A stretch of 56,314 nt of DNA from Oscillospiraceae bacterium (GTDB lineage: Bacteria; Bacillota; Clostridia; Oscillospirales; Oscillospiraceae): the NCBI GenBank assembly GCA_015067525.1, contig SVMH01000009.1, positions 1-56,314 on the forward strand, read 5' to 3'. Made by a program: the position numbers and the translations under genes. Under the pieces are notes generated by a model that was given only the letters and a program-made list of their open reading frames with translations, was not told the origin of the DNA and made no database searches. This document shows, piece by piece, positions 14,872 through 24,660 of this stretch (the stretch's first letter is position 1; the number at the start of each line of letters is the position of its first letter).

Positions 14872-15663
14872 GTGGAGCAGTATCGGCAGCAGATCGCGGC
14901 CTTTTTGGGGCAGGAGCGGGAAAACTGGCACGTATTTGACACGGTGGACTCCACCAATCTGGTGTGTAAGCGCATGGCTTTGGACGGCGCGCCTGACGGC
15001 ACGGTGGTCATCGCCGATGAGCAGACGGCGGGCCGCGGCCGGCTGGGCCGCAGCTTTCAGTCGGCGCGGGGGCTGGGCCTCTATCTCTCCATCCTGTGGC
15101 GTCCGGAGACGCCGGTCGAAAAGTGGATGGCCCTGCCGGCGCTGGGCGCTGTGGCGGCTGTGCGGGCGGTGGTGCGTGTGTGCGGCGCACAGGCGCAGAT
15201 CAAGTGGCCCAACGACCTGGTACTGCAGGGCAGAAAGATCGGCGGCATCCTGACCGAGTCGGTGTTGCTGGGCTGCGGTGCGGCGGTGGTGCTGGGCATC
15301 GGCATCAATGTGAGCCACCGCACGGAGGATTTTGAAGGTGAGGTGCGCGGCATGGCGGCCTCGCTGGAGACGGTGGCGGGGCAGAGCGTGTGTCGCGCCG
15401 CGTTGGCGGCTGCGCTGGTGGAAGAACTGGACGCCCTGCGCCGCGAGGCGCTGACGCAGCCGCAGCGATGGCTGGAAGAGTATCGTCGTCGGTGCCTGAC
15501 CGTGGGCCGTGAGGTGCAGGTCATCACGCCTGACGCGGTGCGGCGCGCGGAAGCGCTGGCGGTGGACGAGACGTTCGGCCTGCAGGTGCGCTATGAGGAT
15601 GGAAGTGTGGATACGGTCCGCGCCGGTGAGGTATCGGTGCGCGGCCTTTACGGTTATGTGTAA
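14872..15663 (+). CDS. birA: biotin--[acetyl-CoA-carboxylase] ligase BirA (group I)
   Basis: A 263-aa biotin protein ligase that forms biotinyl-AMP and attaches biotin to carboxylase carrier domains. Motifs are DSTN near residue 26, biotin-binding GRGRLGRSF near 58, KWPNDL near 112, KIGGILTE and GIGINV. There is no N-terminal winged-helix domain, so it is the non-regulatory group I form. Start is GTG 14872 with GAGGAGAGGGG upstream. C-terminal SH3-like domain present. First gene of an operon with two chromate-transporter halves. Confidence 0.93.
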   Translation: MEQYRQQIAAFLGQERENWHVFDTVDSTNLVCKRMALDGAPDGTVVIADEQTAGRGRLGRSFQSARGLGLYLSILWRPETPVEKWMALPALGAVAAVRAVVRVCGAQAQIKWPNDLVLQGRKIGGILTESVLLGCGAAVVLGIGINVSHRTEDFEGEVRGMAASLETVAGQSVCRAALAAALVEELDALRREALTQPQRWLEEYRRRCLTVGREVQVITPDAVRRAEALAVDETFGLQVRYEDGSVDTVRAGEVSVRGLYGYV

Positions 15664-15675
15664 GGAGGAAACGAC

Positions 15676-16218
15676 ATGCGTGAATTGTGGGAGCTGTTCA
15701 TTACGTTTGCCAAGGTGGGCGTGATGACCTTCGGCGGCGGCTACGCCATGCTGCCGATCTTGCAAAGAGAAGTGGTGGAGAACAAGGGCTGGGCCACCGA
15801 CGAAGAACTGACGGACTACTTCGCCATCGGCCAGTGCACCCCCGGTATCATCGCCGTCAACACCGCCACCTTTATCGGTCAGAAGCAAAAGGGCGTCATC
15901 GGCGGTATTTTCACCACGCTGGGCGTGGTGTTCCCCTCCATCGTCATCATCACGCTGCTGGCCGGCGTTATTGAGGCCTTTTCTCACATCGTGTGGGTGC
16001 AGCACGCCTTCGGCGGCATCCGCGTGTGCGTGTGCGTGCTGATCTTCAACGCCGTGCTGAAGCTGTGGAAGAGCGCCGTGAAGGACGCGTGGGCGCTGGT
16101 GATCTTCCTGTGCGTGCTGGTGGCTTCGCTGCTGCTGGATCTCTCGCCTGTGGTATATGTGCTGTTCGCTGCCGTGGCGGGCATCCTCATCAAGACGCTG
16201 GAGGTGAAGAAGGCATGA
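15676..16218 (+). CDS. chromate transporter family protein, first half
   Basis: A 180-aa membrane protein of the CHR family short form. FAKVGVMTFGGGYAMLPILQREVVE and the AIGQCTPGIIAVNTATFIG stretch are the conserved half-repeat motifs. Short CHR proteins function as pairs, and the partner is the next gene, overlapping by ATGA. Transport of chromate or sulfate is the family activity; the actual substrate in this organism is unknown. Confidence 0.9.
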   Translation: MRELWELFITFAKVGVMTFGGGYAMLPILQREVVENKGWATDEELTDYFAIGQCTPGIIAVNTATFIGQKQKGVIGGIFTTLGVVFPSIVIITLLAGVIEAFSHIVWVQHAFGGIRVCVCVLIFNAVLKLWKSAVKDAWALVIFLCVLVASLLLDLSPVVYVLFAAVAGILIKTLEVKKA

Positions 16219-16787
16219 TCTACCTGCAGCTGTTTTTCGAGTTTTTCAAGACCGGCCTCTTCGCCGTAGGCGGCGGTATGGCTACCCTGCCCTTCCTCTA
16301 CGACATGGCCGAGCGCACCGGCTGGTTTACGGCGGCGCAGATCGCCGATATGCTGGCGGTGTCCGAGTCCACCCCCGGTCCCATCGGCGTCAACATGGCC
16401 ACCTATGTGGGCTTCGTCACCGGTGGTGTGCCGGGCGCTGTGGTTGCCTCGCTGGGTCTGGTGGTTCCGTCTTTGATCGTGATCATGATCGTGGCGGCGG
16501 TGCTCAAGAGCTTCCGCGACAACAAGTACGTCAATGCCGCCTTTTACGGCCTGCGTCCCGCCTCTACCGCCATGGTGGCCTCGGCCGGCATCACCGTGGC
16601 ACTGTCCACCTTCGTTACCGGCAGTGTGGCGGCGCTGGGCGATCTGGTAACAGCCATCGACTGGAAGGGTGTGGCGCTGGCGGCGGTGCTGCTGGTGCTG
16701 ACCCGATGGGTCAAGTGGACGAAAAAGCTCCACCCCATCGTGTTCATCGCCCTGAGCGCCGCGGTGGGCGTGCTGCTGAAGTTTTAA
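16215..16787 (+). CDS. chromate transporter family protein, second half
   Basis: A 190-aa CHR short-form protein: FKTGLFAVGGGMATLPFLYDM and VSESTPGPIGVNMATYVG are the equivalent motifs of the partner. ATG 16215 overlaps the previous stop (ATGA). Together the two genes reproduce the two halves of a long ChrA. Followed by a bidirectional terminator. Confidence 0.9.
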   Translation: MIYLQLFFEFFKTGLFAVGGGMATLPFLYDMAERTGWFTAAQIADMLAVSESTPGPIGVNMATYVGFVTGGVPGAVVASLGLVVPSLIVIMIVAAVLKSFRDNKYVNAAFYGLRPASTAMVASAGITVALSTFVTGSVAALGDLVTAIDWKGVALAAVLLVLTRWVKWTKKLHPIVFIALSAAVGVLLKF

Positions 16788-16792
16788 AGATG

Positions 16793-16827
16793 AAAAACAC
16801 CGGAAAGCCAAGCTTTCCGGTGTTTTT
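16793..16827. terminator. bidirectional terminator
   Basis: AAAACACCGGAAAGC / GCTTTCCGGTGTTTT hairpin between the convergent chrA pair and ydcF-like gene. Confidence 0.9.
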
Positions 16828-16833
16828 TATGTT

Positions 16834-17592
16834 TTAATATCCGCGGATAAAGGCAGCGCCCAGCGCCAGCACCTCCCGGGTCCAGTAGCCGCCGCCCAGC
16901 ATCCAGTGGGATGAGCAGCCCACAGCGCGGGCATCCAGACCCACCCGCGCGGCGAAGATGGAGGCGCGCAGCTGGTGGAAGTTGTCCGACACCACCGCAA
17001 CGGTGGTGGATAGGCCCTTTTCCTCGATGATCCCGGCGGAGAAGGCCATGTTTTGCGCCGTGTTGACGGAGCGGTCTTCCATATAAATGCGGCCTGCGTC
17101 GATGCCCATAGCCACCAGTTCCTGCCGGATACAGGCGGCCTCGCTGATGTTTTCGCCGGTGCCCTTGCCGCCGGTGGCAATGCACACGGCGTTGGGATGG
17201 GCGGCGAGATATTCGTAGGCGGCGTCGATGCGCGCCTGCAGCATCACGCTGGGGCGATCGCCGCTGACCTGACAGCCCAGTACCACCACAGTGACCTCTT
17301 CGCCCTCTGCCGGCGGGTCATCGGCGGCCGTGCCGATCAGCACGCAGACAGCCAGCACACACACCACGGCCGCGGATAAAACGGCGGTGGCGGCGATAGC
17401 GGCGCGGCGCAGTTTTCCGGCAAAGAGACGGCGCACGGCGGCGGGGAACAGCAGCGCTGCGGCGCACAGCAGAAAAATGGCGGCGGGGTAGACCATGCCG
17501 ATGTGCAGCACGCCCATGGTCAGGGGCAGCAGGAAATAGGCGGCGGCCAGCAGGCAAACCGCGGCCGCGGCGATGCGAAGAAACTTTTTCAT
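16834..17592 (-). CDS. YdcF/SanA-like DUF218 membrane protein
   Basis: A 252-aa protein with three hydrophobic N-terminal helices (to about residue 90) followed by a DUF218 domain: VVVLGCQVSGDRPS, then ATGGKGTGENISEA and VSDNFHQLRA. DUF218 proteins (YdcF, SanA, ElyC) act in envelope biology; the biochemical activity is unsettled. The start lies one base beyond the uridine kinase stop, so the two genes are cotranscribed. Confidence 0.88.
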   Translation of the reverse strand: MKKFLRIAAAAVCLLAAAYFLLPLTMGVLHIGMVYPAAIFLLCAAALLFPAAVRRLFAGKLRRAAIAATAVLSAAVVCVLAVCVLIGTAADDPPAEGEEVTVVVLGCQVSGDRPSVMLQARIDAAYEYLAAHPNAVCIATGGKGTGENISEAACIRQELVAMGIDAGRIYMEDRSVNTAQNMAFSAGIIEEKGLSTTVAVVSDNFHQLRASIFAARVGLDARAVGCSSHWMLGGGYWTREVLALGAAFIRGY

Positions 17593-17593
17593 C

Positions 17594-18208
17594 TCAGCCC
17601 TCGGCGATGTGGCCGGCGATGCGCTGGATGATCATGTCCAGCGCCACCACGTTGTGGCCGCCCTCCAGCACCACGATGTCGGCAAACTTGCGGCTGGGCT
17701 CCACAAACTGCTCGTGCATGGGTTTGACGGTGGTGAGATACTGCTGCACCACCGACTGCATGGAGCGGCCCCGCTCTTCCACGTCCCGCAGGGCGCGGCG
17801 CAGGATGCGCACGTCGGCGTCGGTTTCCACAAAGATCTTGATGTCCAGCAGATCCCGCAGGGCCTTGTCCACAAAGATGAGGATGCCCTCCACGATCACC
17901 ACCTTGGTGGGCTGGATGGTCACCGTTTCGTCGGTGCGGTTGTGGTCGGAGTAGGAGTAGACGGGGCACTCCACCGCCTGTCCGGCCTTCAGGGCCTTGA
18001 GATGCTCGATCATCAGGTCGGTGTCAAAGGCATCGGGATGGTCGTAGTTCTGCAGGCACCGGATCTCGTAGGGCGCCTCCTGCCGCTTGTAGTAGTTGTC
18101 ATGATGCACCACGCTGACGTCCGCGCCGAAGCGGCGGGCCAGATGGTCGGTCAGGGTGGTCTTGCCGGAGCCGGTGCCGCCGGCGATGCCGATAATGATG
18201 GTGTTCAT
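17594..18208 (-). CDS. udk: uridine kinase
   Basis: A 204-aa P-loop kinase converting uridine/cytidine to the monophosphates. Walker A GGTGSGKTT at residues 9-17, HHDNYYK (base site) and the NYDHPDAFD motif, then VVIVEGILIF. ATG 18208 is selected because GGAGG precedes it and the conserved N-terminus MNTIIIGIAGG starts here. With uraA 3 kb away, the window carries two pyrimidine-salvage functions, though in separate transcripts. First gene of the udk-ydcF unit. Confidence 0.95.
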   Translation of the reverse strand: MNTIIIGIAGGTGSGKTTLTDHLARRFGADVSVVHHDNYYKRQEAPYEIRCLQNYDHPDAFDTDLMIEHLKALKAGQAVECPVYSYSDHNRTDETVTIQPTKVVIVEGILIFVDKALRDLLDIKIFVETDADVRILRRALRDVEERGRSMQSVVQQYLTTVKPMHEQFVEPSRKFADIVVLEGGHNVVALDMIIQRIAGHIAEG

Positions 18209-18239
18209 GGTGAAAACCTCCATAGAATAAGCTGCTTCC

Positions 18240-18268
18240 ATTATAAAAAGAGCGGCGCGGAAAAGCAA
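18240..18268 (-). promoter_or_regulatory. promoter of udk
   Basis: Minus strand TTGCTT (18263-18268), 17 bp, TATAAT (18240-18245). Confidence 0.7.
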
Positions 18269-18318
18269 GCGCAACGGGGGGATAATGTAAAAAAAGGAAG
18301 AATTTCCGGGAATTGCAG

Positions 18319-18347
18319 TTGACGGGTAACATAAAAACAGGTATGAT
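18319..18347 (+). promoter_or_regulatory. promoter of the Ig-like membrane protein gene
   Basis: TTGACG (18319-18324), 17 bp, TATGAT (18342-18347). Confidence 0.7.
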
Positions 18348-18434
18348 GATATCGGGAAAATTTCGCCGCTGCGGGCGGCGTTTTGCTATGAAGGCGTGAT
18401 TTGCGCCGGATACCATGAGGAAAGGAACCGAATT

Positions 18435-19241
18435 ATGAGCCTGTTGAAATGCCCCAAGTGTGAAGAGATGTTCTCTGATAGCTATAAAACCTGCCCCTTC
18501 TGTCTGGAGGATGAGGAGTTCTACAGCGGCAGAAAGCCCAAGAACCCCGGCCGCCGCGTGGAAAAGCAGAAGGCGCCCAGCATCCTCGGCCCCGCCATGG
18601 TTCTGGTGGTGCTGCTGCTGGCCGCATTTCTGATCTACACCTTCCTCGGCCCCACCATCGCCCAGTGGCTGAAGGGTGAGGACGAGCAGCCCGGCATCGA
18701 GCAGCCTGTGGGCGGCGACGAGGACAAGGACAACGAGGATCAGGACGGGGATAAGGACACGTCCGCCATCACGCTGGATCAGACCGCGCTGACGCTGGAT
18801 AGCGGCAAGACCGCCCAGCTCACCGCCACCGGCGCGGAGAACATCAGCTGGAGCAGCAGCGATGAGGCTGTGGCCACCGTGGATGCAAGCGGTAAGGTCA
18901 CCGCCGTGGGCGTCGGCAGCGCCACCATTACTGCCGCCAGCAAGGACGCCACCTCTGCCGCCTGCGTGGTCACGGTGAACGCGCCCAAGAAGGATCTGGA
19001 AGTGGTGACCGAATACGGCGCCAGCCTGTATTCTCCCAACAAGGCCTTCAGCGTGAATCGCGGCGGCAGTGTGGATCTGAAGGTGGACGGCACCGATTCC
19101 ACCCCCACCTGGACCATGAGCAACACGAATGTGGCCACTGTCAGCAGCAGCGGCCTTGTCAAGGGTGTGAGCTCCGGCCGCACTACGCTGGTGGTGTCGG
19201 TGGACGGCCAAACCATTGAGATCACCGTCACGGTGAACTGA
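18435..19241 (+). CDS. zinc-ribbon membrane protein with Ig-like (BIG2) domains
   Basis: A 268-aa protein. Residues 5-25 hold a zinc ribbon (CPKC...CPFC). One transmembrane helix follows around residues 55-75 (AMVLVVLLLAAFLIYTFLG), then an acidic linker rich in Asp/Glu. An external BIG2-type Ig-like domain comes next (ITLDQTALTLDSGKTAQLTA...GSATITAAS), and a second, more divergent Ig-like repeat reaches the C-terminus. Topology would place the zinc ribbon inside and the Ig domains outside. ATG 18435 follows GGAAAGGAACC. Function unknown; an adhesion or envelope-sensing role is inferred only from architecture. Confidence 0.85.
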   Translation: MSLLKCPKCEEMFSDSYKTCPFCLEDEEFYSGRKPKNPGRRVEKQKAPSILGPAMVLVVLLLAAFLIYTFLGPTIAQWLKGEDEQPGIEQPVGGDEDKDNEDQDGDKDTSAITLDQTALTLDSGKTAQLTATGAENISWSSSDEAVATVDASGKVTAVGVGSATITAASKDATSAACVVTVNAPKKDLEVVTEYGASLYSPNKAFSVNRGGSVDLKVDGTDSTPTWTMSNTNVATVSSSGLVKGVSSGRTTLVVSVDGQTIEITVTVN

Positions 19242-19254
19242 CAACCAAAGACGC

Positions 19255-19287
19255 AAAAGCGGCGCTCTTTTGAGCGCCGCTTTTCTT
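19255..19287 (+). terminator. intrinsic terminator
   Basis: AAAAGCGGCGCTC / GAGCGCCGCTTTT hairpin with TTTT loop. Confidence 0.88.
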
Positions 19288-19314
19288 GCTATGGGGAAAA
19301 GCTTGTGCTATAAT
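19286..19314 (+). promoter_or_regulatory. promoter of the ABC exporter operon
   Basis: TTGCTA (19286-19291), 17 bp, TATAAT (19309-19314). Confidence 0.75.
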
Positions 19315-19354
19315 ATACAGTTATGAAGCTATAACTATGTGAAGGAGGAGGCCC

Positions 19355-21104
<1,750 letters not shown>

Positions 21105-21112
<8 letters not shown>

Positions 21113-21890
21113 GCGCACGGTGCTGGACCGCGCCGCCTCCTCCAATGAGGAGCGGCTGCTGCTGGGCCATGTGTGGGATCAGTACGACCGCTGCCGACTG
21201 AAGAATCTGCCTGCGGCCACCGCTTTTCTAAGTCCCCAGGAGCAGAGTGCCGCGCGGCGGCTGCTGAGCGCCATCGGCGCGCAGGAGGGCTTCCTCTTCT
21301 TCGGCGGCTACGAGGGCGCGGAGCGCTGCCGCCTGTGCTTCCTGCCCGACTGGGCGTGGGAGGCGGAGGAGGGCTGCGTGCGCCTGATCCGCTGCACATG
21401 GCACCAATCCGGCGAGGTGACCCACCGCGACCTGCTGGGCAGCCTCATGGGCATGGGCGTAACGCGCCAGAGCGTGGGCGACATTCTGGTGTCGCAGGAG
21501 AGCGCCGACGTACTGGTAACGGACGGCGTGGCGGACTACCTGCTGCAAAGCTGGGAGAGTGCCGGACGTGTCCATCTGCATACCGAGGAGGTTCCGCTGG
21601 AGCACATCCACATTCCGGTGGCCAAGACCAAAACCATCCGCGACACCGTGTCATCTCTGCGGCTGGACAGCGTGGTGTCCTCCGGCTTTTCCATCAGCCG
21701 CGGCAAGGCGGCGGAGGCCATCGAGGGCGGACGGGTGCAGCTGAACTGGGCTCCATGCCTCAAGAGCGCGGCGGAGGTGGCCCAGGGCGACACCATCAGC
21801 CTGCGGGGTCTGGGCAAGTGTACCGTGGATGAGGTAGGCAATCAAACGAAAAAAGGACGAATTTTTGTCAGTATCAAACGATATTTGTGA
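21105..21890 (+). CDS. YlmH-like S4-domain RNA-binding protein
   Basis: A 261-aa protein with N-terminal YlmH domains (GHVWDQYDRC..., LSPQEQSAARRLL, FFGGYEGAERCRLCFLPDW, LLGSLMGMGVTRQSVGDILV). It ends with a C-terminal S4 RNA-binding domain (LRLDSVVSSGFSISRGKAAEAIEGGRVQLN). YlmH homologues bind the ribosome and are implicated in ribosome rescue/quality control. In many Firmicutes the gene sits by division genes; here it is coupled to an ABC exporter with an 8-nt overlap. Confidence 0.92.
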
Positions 21891-21900
21891 GGATAACGCT

Positions 21901-22110
21901 ATGACGAGACTGGAACGCATCAATGAACTGGCCCGCAAGGCCAAGACCGTGGGCCTGACCGAAGAGGAGATCGCCGAGCGCGACGTGCTGCGCCGGGAAT
22001 ACGTGAACGCGGTGCTGGGCAACGTGCGCCAACAGCTGGACAACACCTACGTGGTGGACGAGCAGGGCAACAAGCGCAAGCTGGGTGAAAAGGGAGGCGA
22101 ACAGGGCTGA
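21901..22110 (+). CDS. DUF896 (YnzC) protein
   Basis: A 69-aa protein: MTRLERINELARKAKTVGLT followed by EEEIAERDVLRREYVNAVLG is the two-helix DUF896/YnzC core. It is a small cytoplasmic protein of unknown function, LexA-regulated in Bacillus. ATG 21901 (after GAGGATAACGCT) is chosen over an earlier in-frame ATG that would overlap ylmH by 26 nt. Its stop overlaps the next ATG (TGATG). Confidence 0.88.
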   Translation: MTRLERINELARKAKTVGLTEEEIAERDVLRREYVNAVLGNVRQQLDNTYVVDEQGNKRKLGEKGGEQG

Positions 22111-23633
22111 TGAGCTACCGTTACGAAGGAAACGGCAATTTCAGCACCGACGCCGAGCGCCGCGCCCAGTCGCAGCAGGCCCAGAAGAACCAGGCCAAGA
22201 AGACTCAGAGCGCCCCGAAGAAGGAGAGCACTTCGTCCTCCAAGCCCAGCAACAGCGACATGGGCAGCTGGATCTTCATTGCGGTGATGTTTGCCGTAGC
22301 GTGGCCCATCGGTCTCATTTTGCTGATCTCCAAGCTGACCGAGGACGGCAGATCCACCAAAAAGTCCGGCTCCAAAAAGAAGCAGACCAAGACCAAGAGC
22401 GGCGTCAAGTCCGCCGTATCCGGTGTGACCCGCAGCCCCAACGACAGCGCCGGCACCGCCCGCGTGCTGAAGATCGTGGGCATCGCGTTGGCCGCCATCG
22501 GCGCACTGGCGACGCTGGGCACGCTGAGCGATCTGCCCTATGCGCTGGAATACGGTTATCTGCTGTCACTGATGGAGGATCTGTTTGTTTCCGCCGGATT
22601 TCTGGCCGGCGGCGGTGCGCTGCTGTGGGGCAGCGGCCGGATGACGCGCCGTATGCGCCGCTTTGCCAAGTATCTGGCGGTGGCCGGTGACGCCCAGAGC
22701 GTGCCCATCGCCCGTCTGGCCGCGGCGGCGGAGGTGTCCGAGCGCCGTGTGGAGCGGGATCTGGAGATCATGATCGACAAGGGCATGTGGGGCGAGGGCG
22801 CCTATGTGGATCTGAGCGCCGATAAGCTGTTCCGCAGTGCCCAGGCAGGTGCCGAGCATTACCGCAGCAAGGAAGCGCCCGTGACGCCGCCGCAGGCCGC
22901 GCAGGGCTATTCCGGCATGCTGCGCCAGATCCGCGCCGCCAACGACCGCATCGCCGACCCCGTGCTCAGCGCCAAGATCGATCGGCTGGAGGAGATCGCC
23001 GGACGCATCTTCCGCCTCATCGAAAACGAGCCGGAAAAGAAGGCCAAGGCCAGCACCTTCCTCAACTATTACCTGCCCACCACCCAGAAGCTGCTGGACT
23101 CCTATGCCGAGTTTGAAGAGGCCGGCGTCAGCGGCGGCAACCTGTCCCAGGCCAAGCGCAAGATCGAGCAGACCATGGACAACATCGTGCTGGGCTTTGA
23201 GCGGCAGCTGGACGAGCTGTACCGTACCGACACGTTGGATATCGACAGCGACATCCGCGTCATGGAGACCATGCTGCGCCGCGATACGGCGCGGGTGGAG
23301 GACGACTTCCGTGTCCAGACCTCCGGCGGCTGCGCCGAGGACGATTTCGTGGCGCCCGACGAGGGCGGTGAGCCGGAGCGCCGCACGGTGTGCCGGGTGA
23401 CCGTCACTTCCCTGCGTCCGGAGGAGGACCACAAGCTGGAAGTGGTGCAGGCCGTGCGCGAGGCCAACGGCAAGTCGCTGCGCCAGTGTCTGGACATGCT
23501 GCAGGAGCTGCCCTGCGTGGTGCTGGAAACGGAGGGTGACGACCCGTCCGCCGTACTGGCGCTGCAGCGGCGGCTGAAGGAGCTGGGCGCCAAAGCTACG
23601 GTGACGGTCAGCCATACCGATGGCGATGCGTGA
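22110..23633 (+). CDS. XpaC-family membrane protein with C-terminal ribosomal L7/L12-like domain
   Basis: A 507-aa protein with a polar, Lys/Ser/Gln-rich N-terminus and membrane helices at about 50-75 and 118-165. An HTH-like stretch follows (SVPIARLAAAAEVSERRVERDL, ~190-212). An XpaC domain occupies residues ~285-390 (DRLEEIAGRIFRLIENEP, STFLNYYLPTTQKLLDSYAEF), and XpaC proteins were named for enhanced 5-bromo-4-chloroindolyl phosphate hydrolysis. The last ~65 residues (DHKLEVVQAVREANGKSLRQ, ELGAKATVTV) follow the alpha-beta pattern of the L7/L12 C-terminal domain. That combination is unusual. Function unknown; last gene of the ABC-ylmH operon. Confidence 0.82.
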   Translation: MSYRYEGNGNFSTDAERRAQSQQAQKNQAKKTQSAPKKESTSSSKPSNSDMGSWIFIAVMFAVAWPIGLILLISKLTEDGRSTKKSGSKKKQTKTKSGVKSAVSGVTRSPNDSAGTARVLKIVGIALAAIGALATLGTLSDLPYALEYGYLLSLMEDLFVSAGFLAGGGALLWGSGRMTRRMRRFAKYLAVAGDAQSVPIARLAAAAEVSERRVERDLEIMIDKGMWGEGAYVDLSADKLFRSAQAGAEHYRSKEAPVTPPQAAQGYSGMLRQIRAANDRIADPVLSAKIDRLEEIAGRIFRLIENEPEKKAKASTFLNYYLPTTQKLLDSYAEFEEAGVSGGNLSQAKRKIEQTMDNIVLGFERQLDELYRTDTLDIDSDIRVMETMLRRDTARVEDDFRVQTSGGCAEDDFVAPDEGGEPERRTVCRVTVTSLRPEEDHKLEVVQAVREANGKSLRQCLDMLQELPCVVLETEGDDPSAVLALQRRLKELGAKATVTVSHTDGDA

Positions 23634-23656
23634 TCGCGCAGCAACCGAACAAAACA

Positions 23657-23687
23657 AAAGTGCAGGCTGCAGCCTGCACTTTTTGTT
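23657..23687 (+). terminator. intrinsic terminator
   Basis: Perfect palindrome AAAAGTGCAGGCTG / CAGCCTGCACTTTT plus T run. Confidence 0.85.
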
Positions 23688-23716
23688 ATATTTTAGCGAA
23701 ACTTATGCCACATATC

Positions 23717-23746
23717 TTGACGTCAACTTGGGAAAACGTGTATATT
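23717..23746 (+). promoter_or_regulatory. promoter of the TetR gene with TTGACGTCAA palindrome
   Basis: TTGACG (23717-23722), 18 bp, TATATT (23741-23746). The -35 box is embedded in the perfect palindrome TTGACGTCAA (23717-23726), a possible operator. Confidence 0.55.
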
Positions 23747-23783
23747 GTAGTATCATACCGAAACACATGACCGAGGTGACCCT

Positions 23784-24383
23784 ATGGCAGGAAAGATGAC
23801 CAGCAGAAGACAGCAGGCCATGCAGATGCGCAGCCGCATCCAGAAAGCGGCGCTGGATCTGTTTGACAAGGAAGGCTTTGAAAATGTATCTGTGGAGCAG
23901 ATCGCCCATGAGGTGGGCTGCTCTGTGGGCAATATTTACCACTACTTTAAGAGTAAGGACGAGCTGGCCCTGCAGGTGACGGACAACGTGGACCAGATCT
24001 ATCTGGAGCTGGAGAAGGAGTATGCGGCCGACACCAAGTCCACCGCCTATGACAAGCTGCTGGATTTCGTCGGTCAGGCGCTGCACGCCAGCGCGGAGGA
24101 GGAAGTGCTGTACAAGGCCTTCATTCAGGGTCTGAAATACCCCGAGCAGGGCGCGCTGAAGGACAGCGACAAGCGCGTTTACCACCGCCTGCTGCGCCAG
24201 ATGGTGGCGGCCTGTCAGGCCGAAGGCAGCATTTCCGCGGCGTACACCGTGGCCGAGGTGGTGGAGATGCTGGTGGCGCTGCACCGCGGCATGCTGTTTG
24301 AGTGGCGCATCTACGAGAGCGATTTCGATTTGGTGGGCCGCGGCCGGAAAATGGCGGCAGCGCTGCTGAAGGGTCTGAAATAA
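23784..24383 (+). CDS. TetR/AcrR-family regulator
   Basis: A 199-aa protein. Residues 14-60 form the TetR HTH (RIQKAALDLFDKEGFENVSV, then VGCSVGNIYHYFKSKDEL), and the remaining helices are a ligand-binding/dimerisation domain with no recognised specificity. SD GAGGTGACCCT precedes the ATG. It stands alone between terminators; the nearest downstream gene is the 29-aa membrane peptide, a possible target. Confidence 0.92.
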   Translation: MAGKMTSRRQQAMQMRSRIQKAALDLFDKEGFENVSVEQIAHEVGCSVGNIYHYFKSKDELALQVTDNVDQIYLELEKEYAADTKSTAYDKLLDFVGQALHASAEEEVLYKAFIQGLKYPEQGALKDSDKRVYHRLLRQMVAACQAEGSISAAYTVAEVVEMLVALHRGMLFEWRIYESDFDLVGRGRKMAAALLKGLK

Positions 24384-24388
24384 GAGCA

Positions 24389-24425
24389 AAGCGGACGTGA
24401 AAGGAATTTCACGTCCACTTTTTTG
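24389..24425 (+). terminator. intrinsic terminator
   Basis: GGACGTGAAA / TTTCACGTCC hairpin with GGAA loop and T6. Confidence 0.85.
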
Positions 24426-24531
24426 CGAAAAACAAAAAATATAGGGAAACTGTTGCATTTGTCCGTTTTTTAGGACAGAGCATCCGTTATACTGACCTCA
24501 ATGAAACAAAAAAACCAAGGAGGTCAAGAAA

Positions 24532-24621
24532 ATGGAACCTGTTTGTCTGTTATTTACCATCTGCGGCGCGGCCACGCTGGCCGGCGGCATCATGAAGGCT
24601 GTGGAGAAAATGGAGAAGTGA
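24532..24621 (+). CDS. 29-aa hydrophobic small protein
   Basis: ATG at 24532 follows a strong AAGGAGG (24519-24525). It encodes 29 residues starting MEPVCLLFTICGAATLAGG and ending in KAVEKMEK, a single hydrophobic helix with a charged C-terminal tail. A TATACT at 24488-24493 could be its -10. Upstream at 24460-24477, TGTCC-GTTTTTTA-GGACA is an inverted repeat. A hairpin terminator follows 7 nt after the stop, so this is a complete one-gene unit. Family not recognised. Confidence 0.65.
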   Translation: MEPVCLLFTICGAATLAGGIMKAVEKMEK

Positions 24622-24627
24622 AAGAAA

Positions 24628-24656
24628 AGGGAGCCGGTACAGGCTCCCTCTCTTTA
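24628..24656. terminator. hairpin between the small gene and proC
   Basis: GGGAGCC-GGTACA-GGCTCCC followed by TCTCTTT. Confidence 0.65.
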
Positions 24657-24660
24657 TGCA

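Noticed and set aside
15676-16787. Chromate transporter looking like a gene broken by frameshift
   Set aside because: Two-gene short CHR pairs with an ATGA overlap are a normal family form; both halves have complete motifs.
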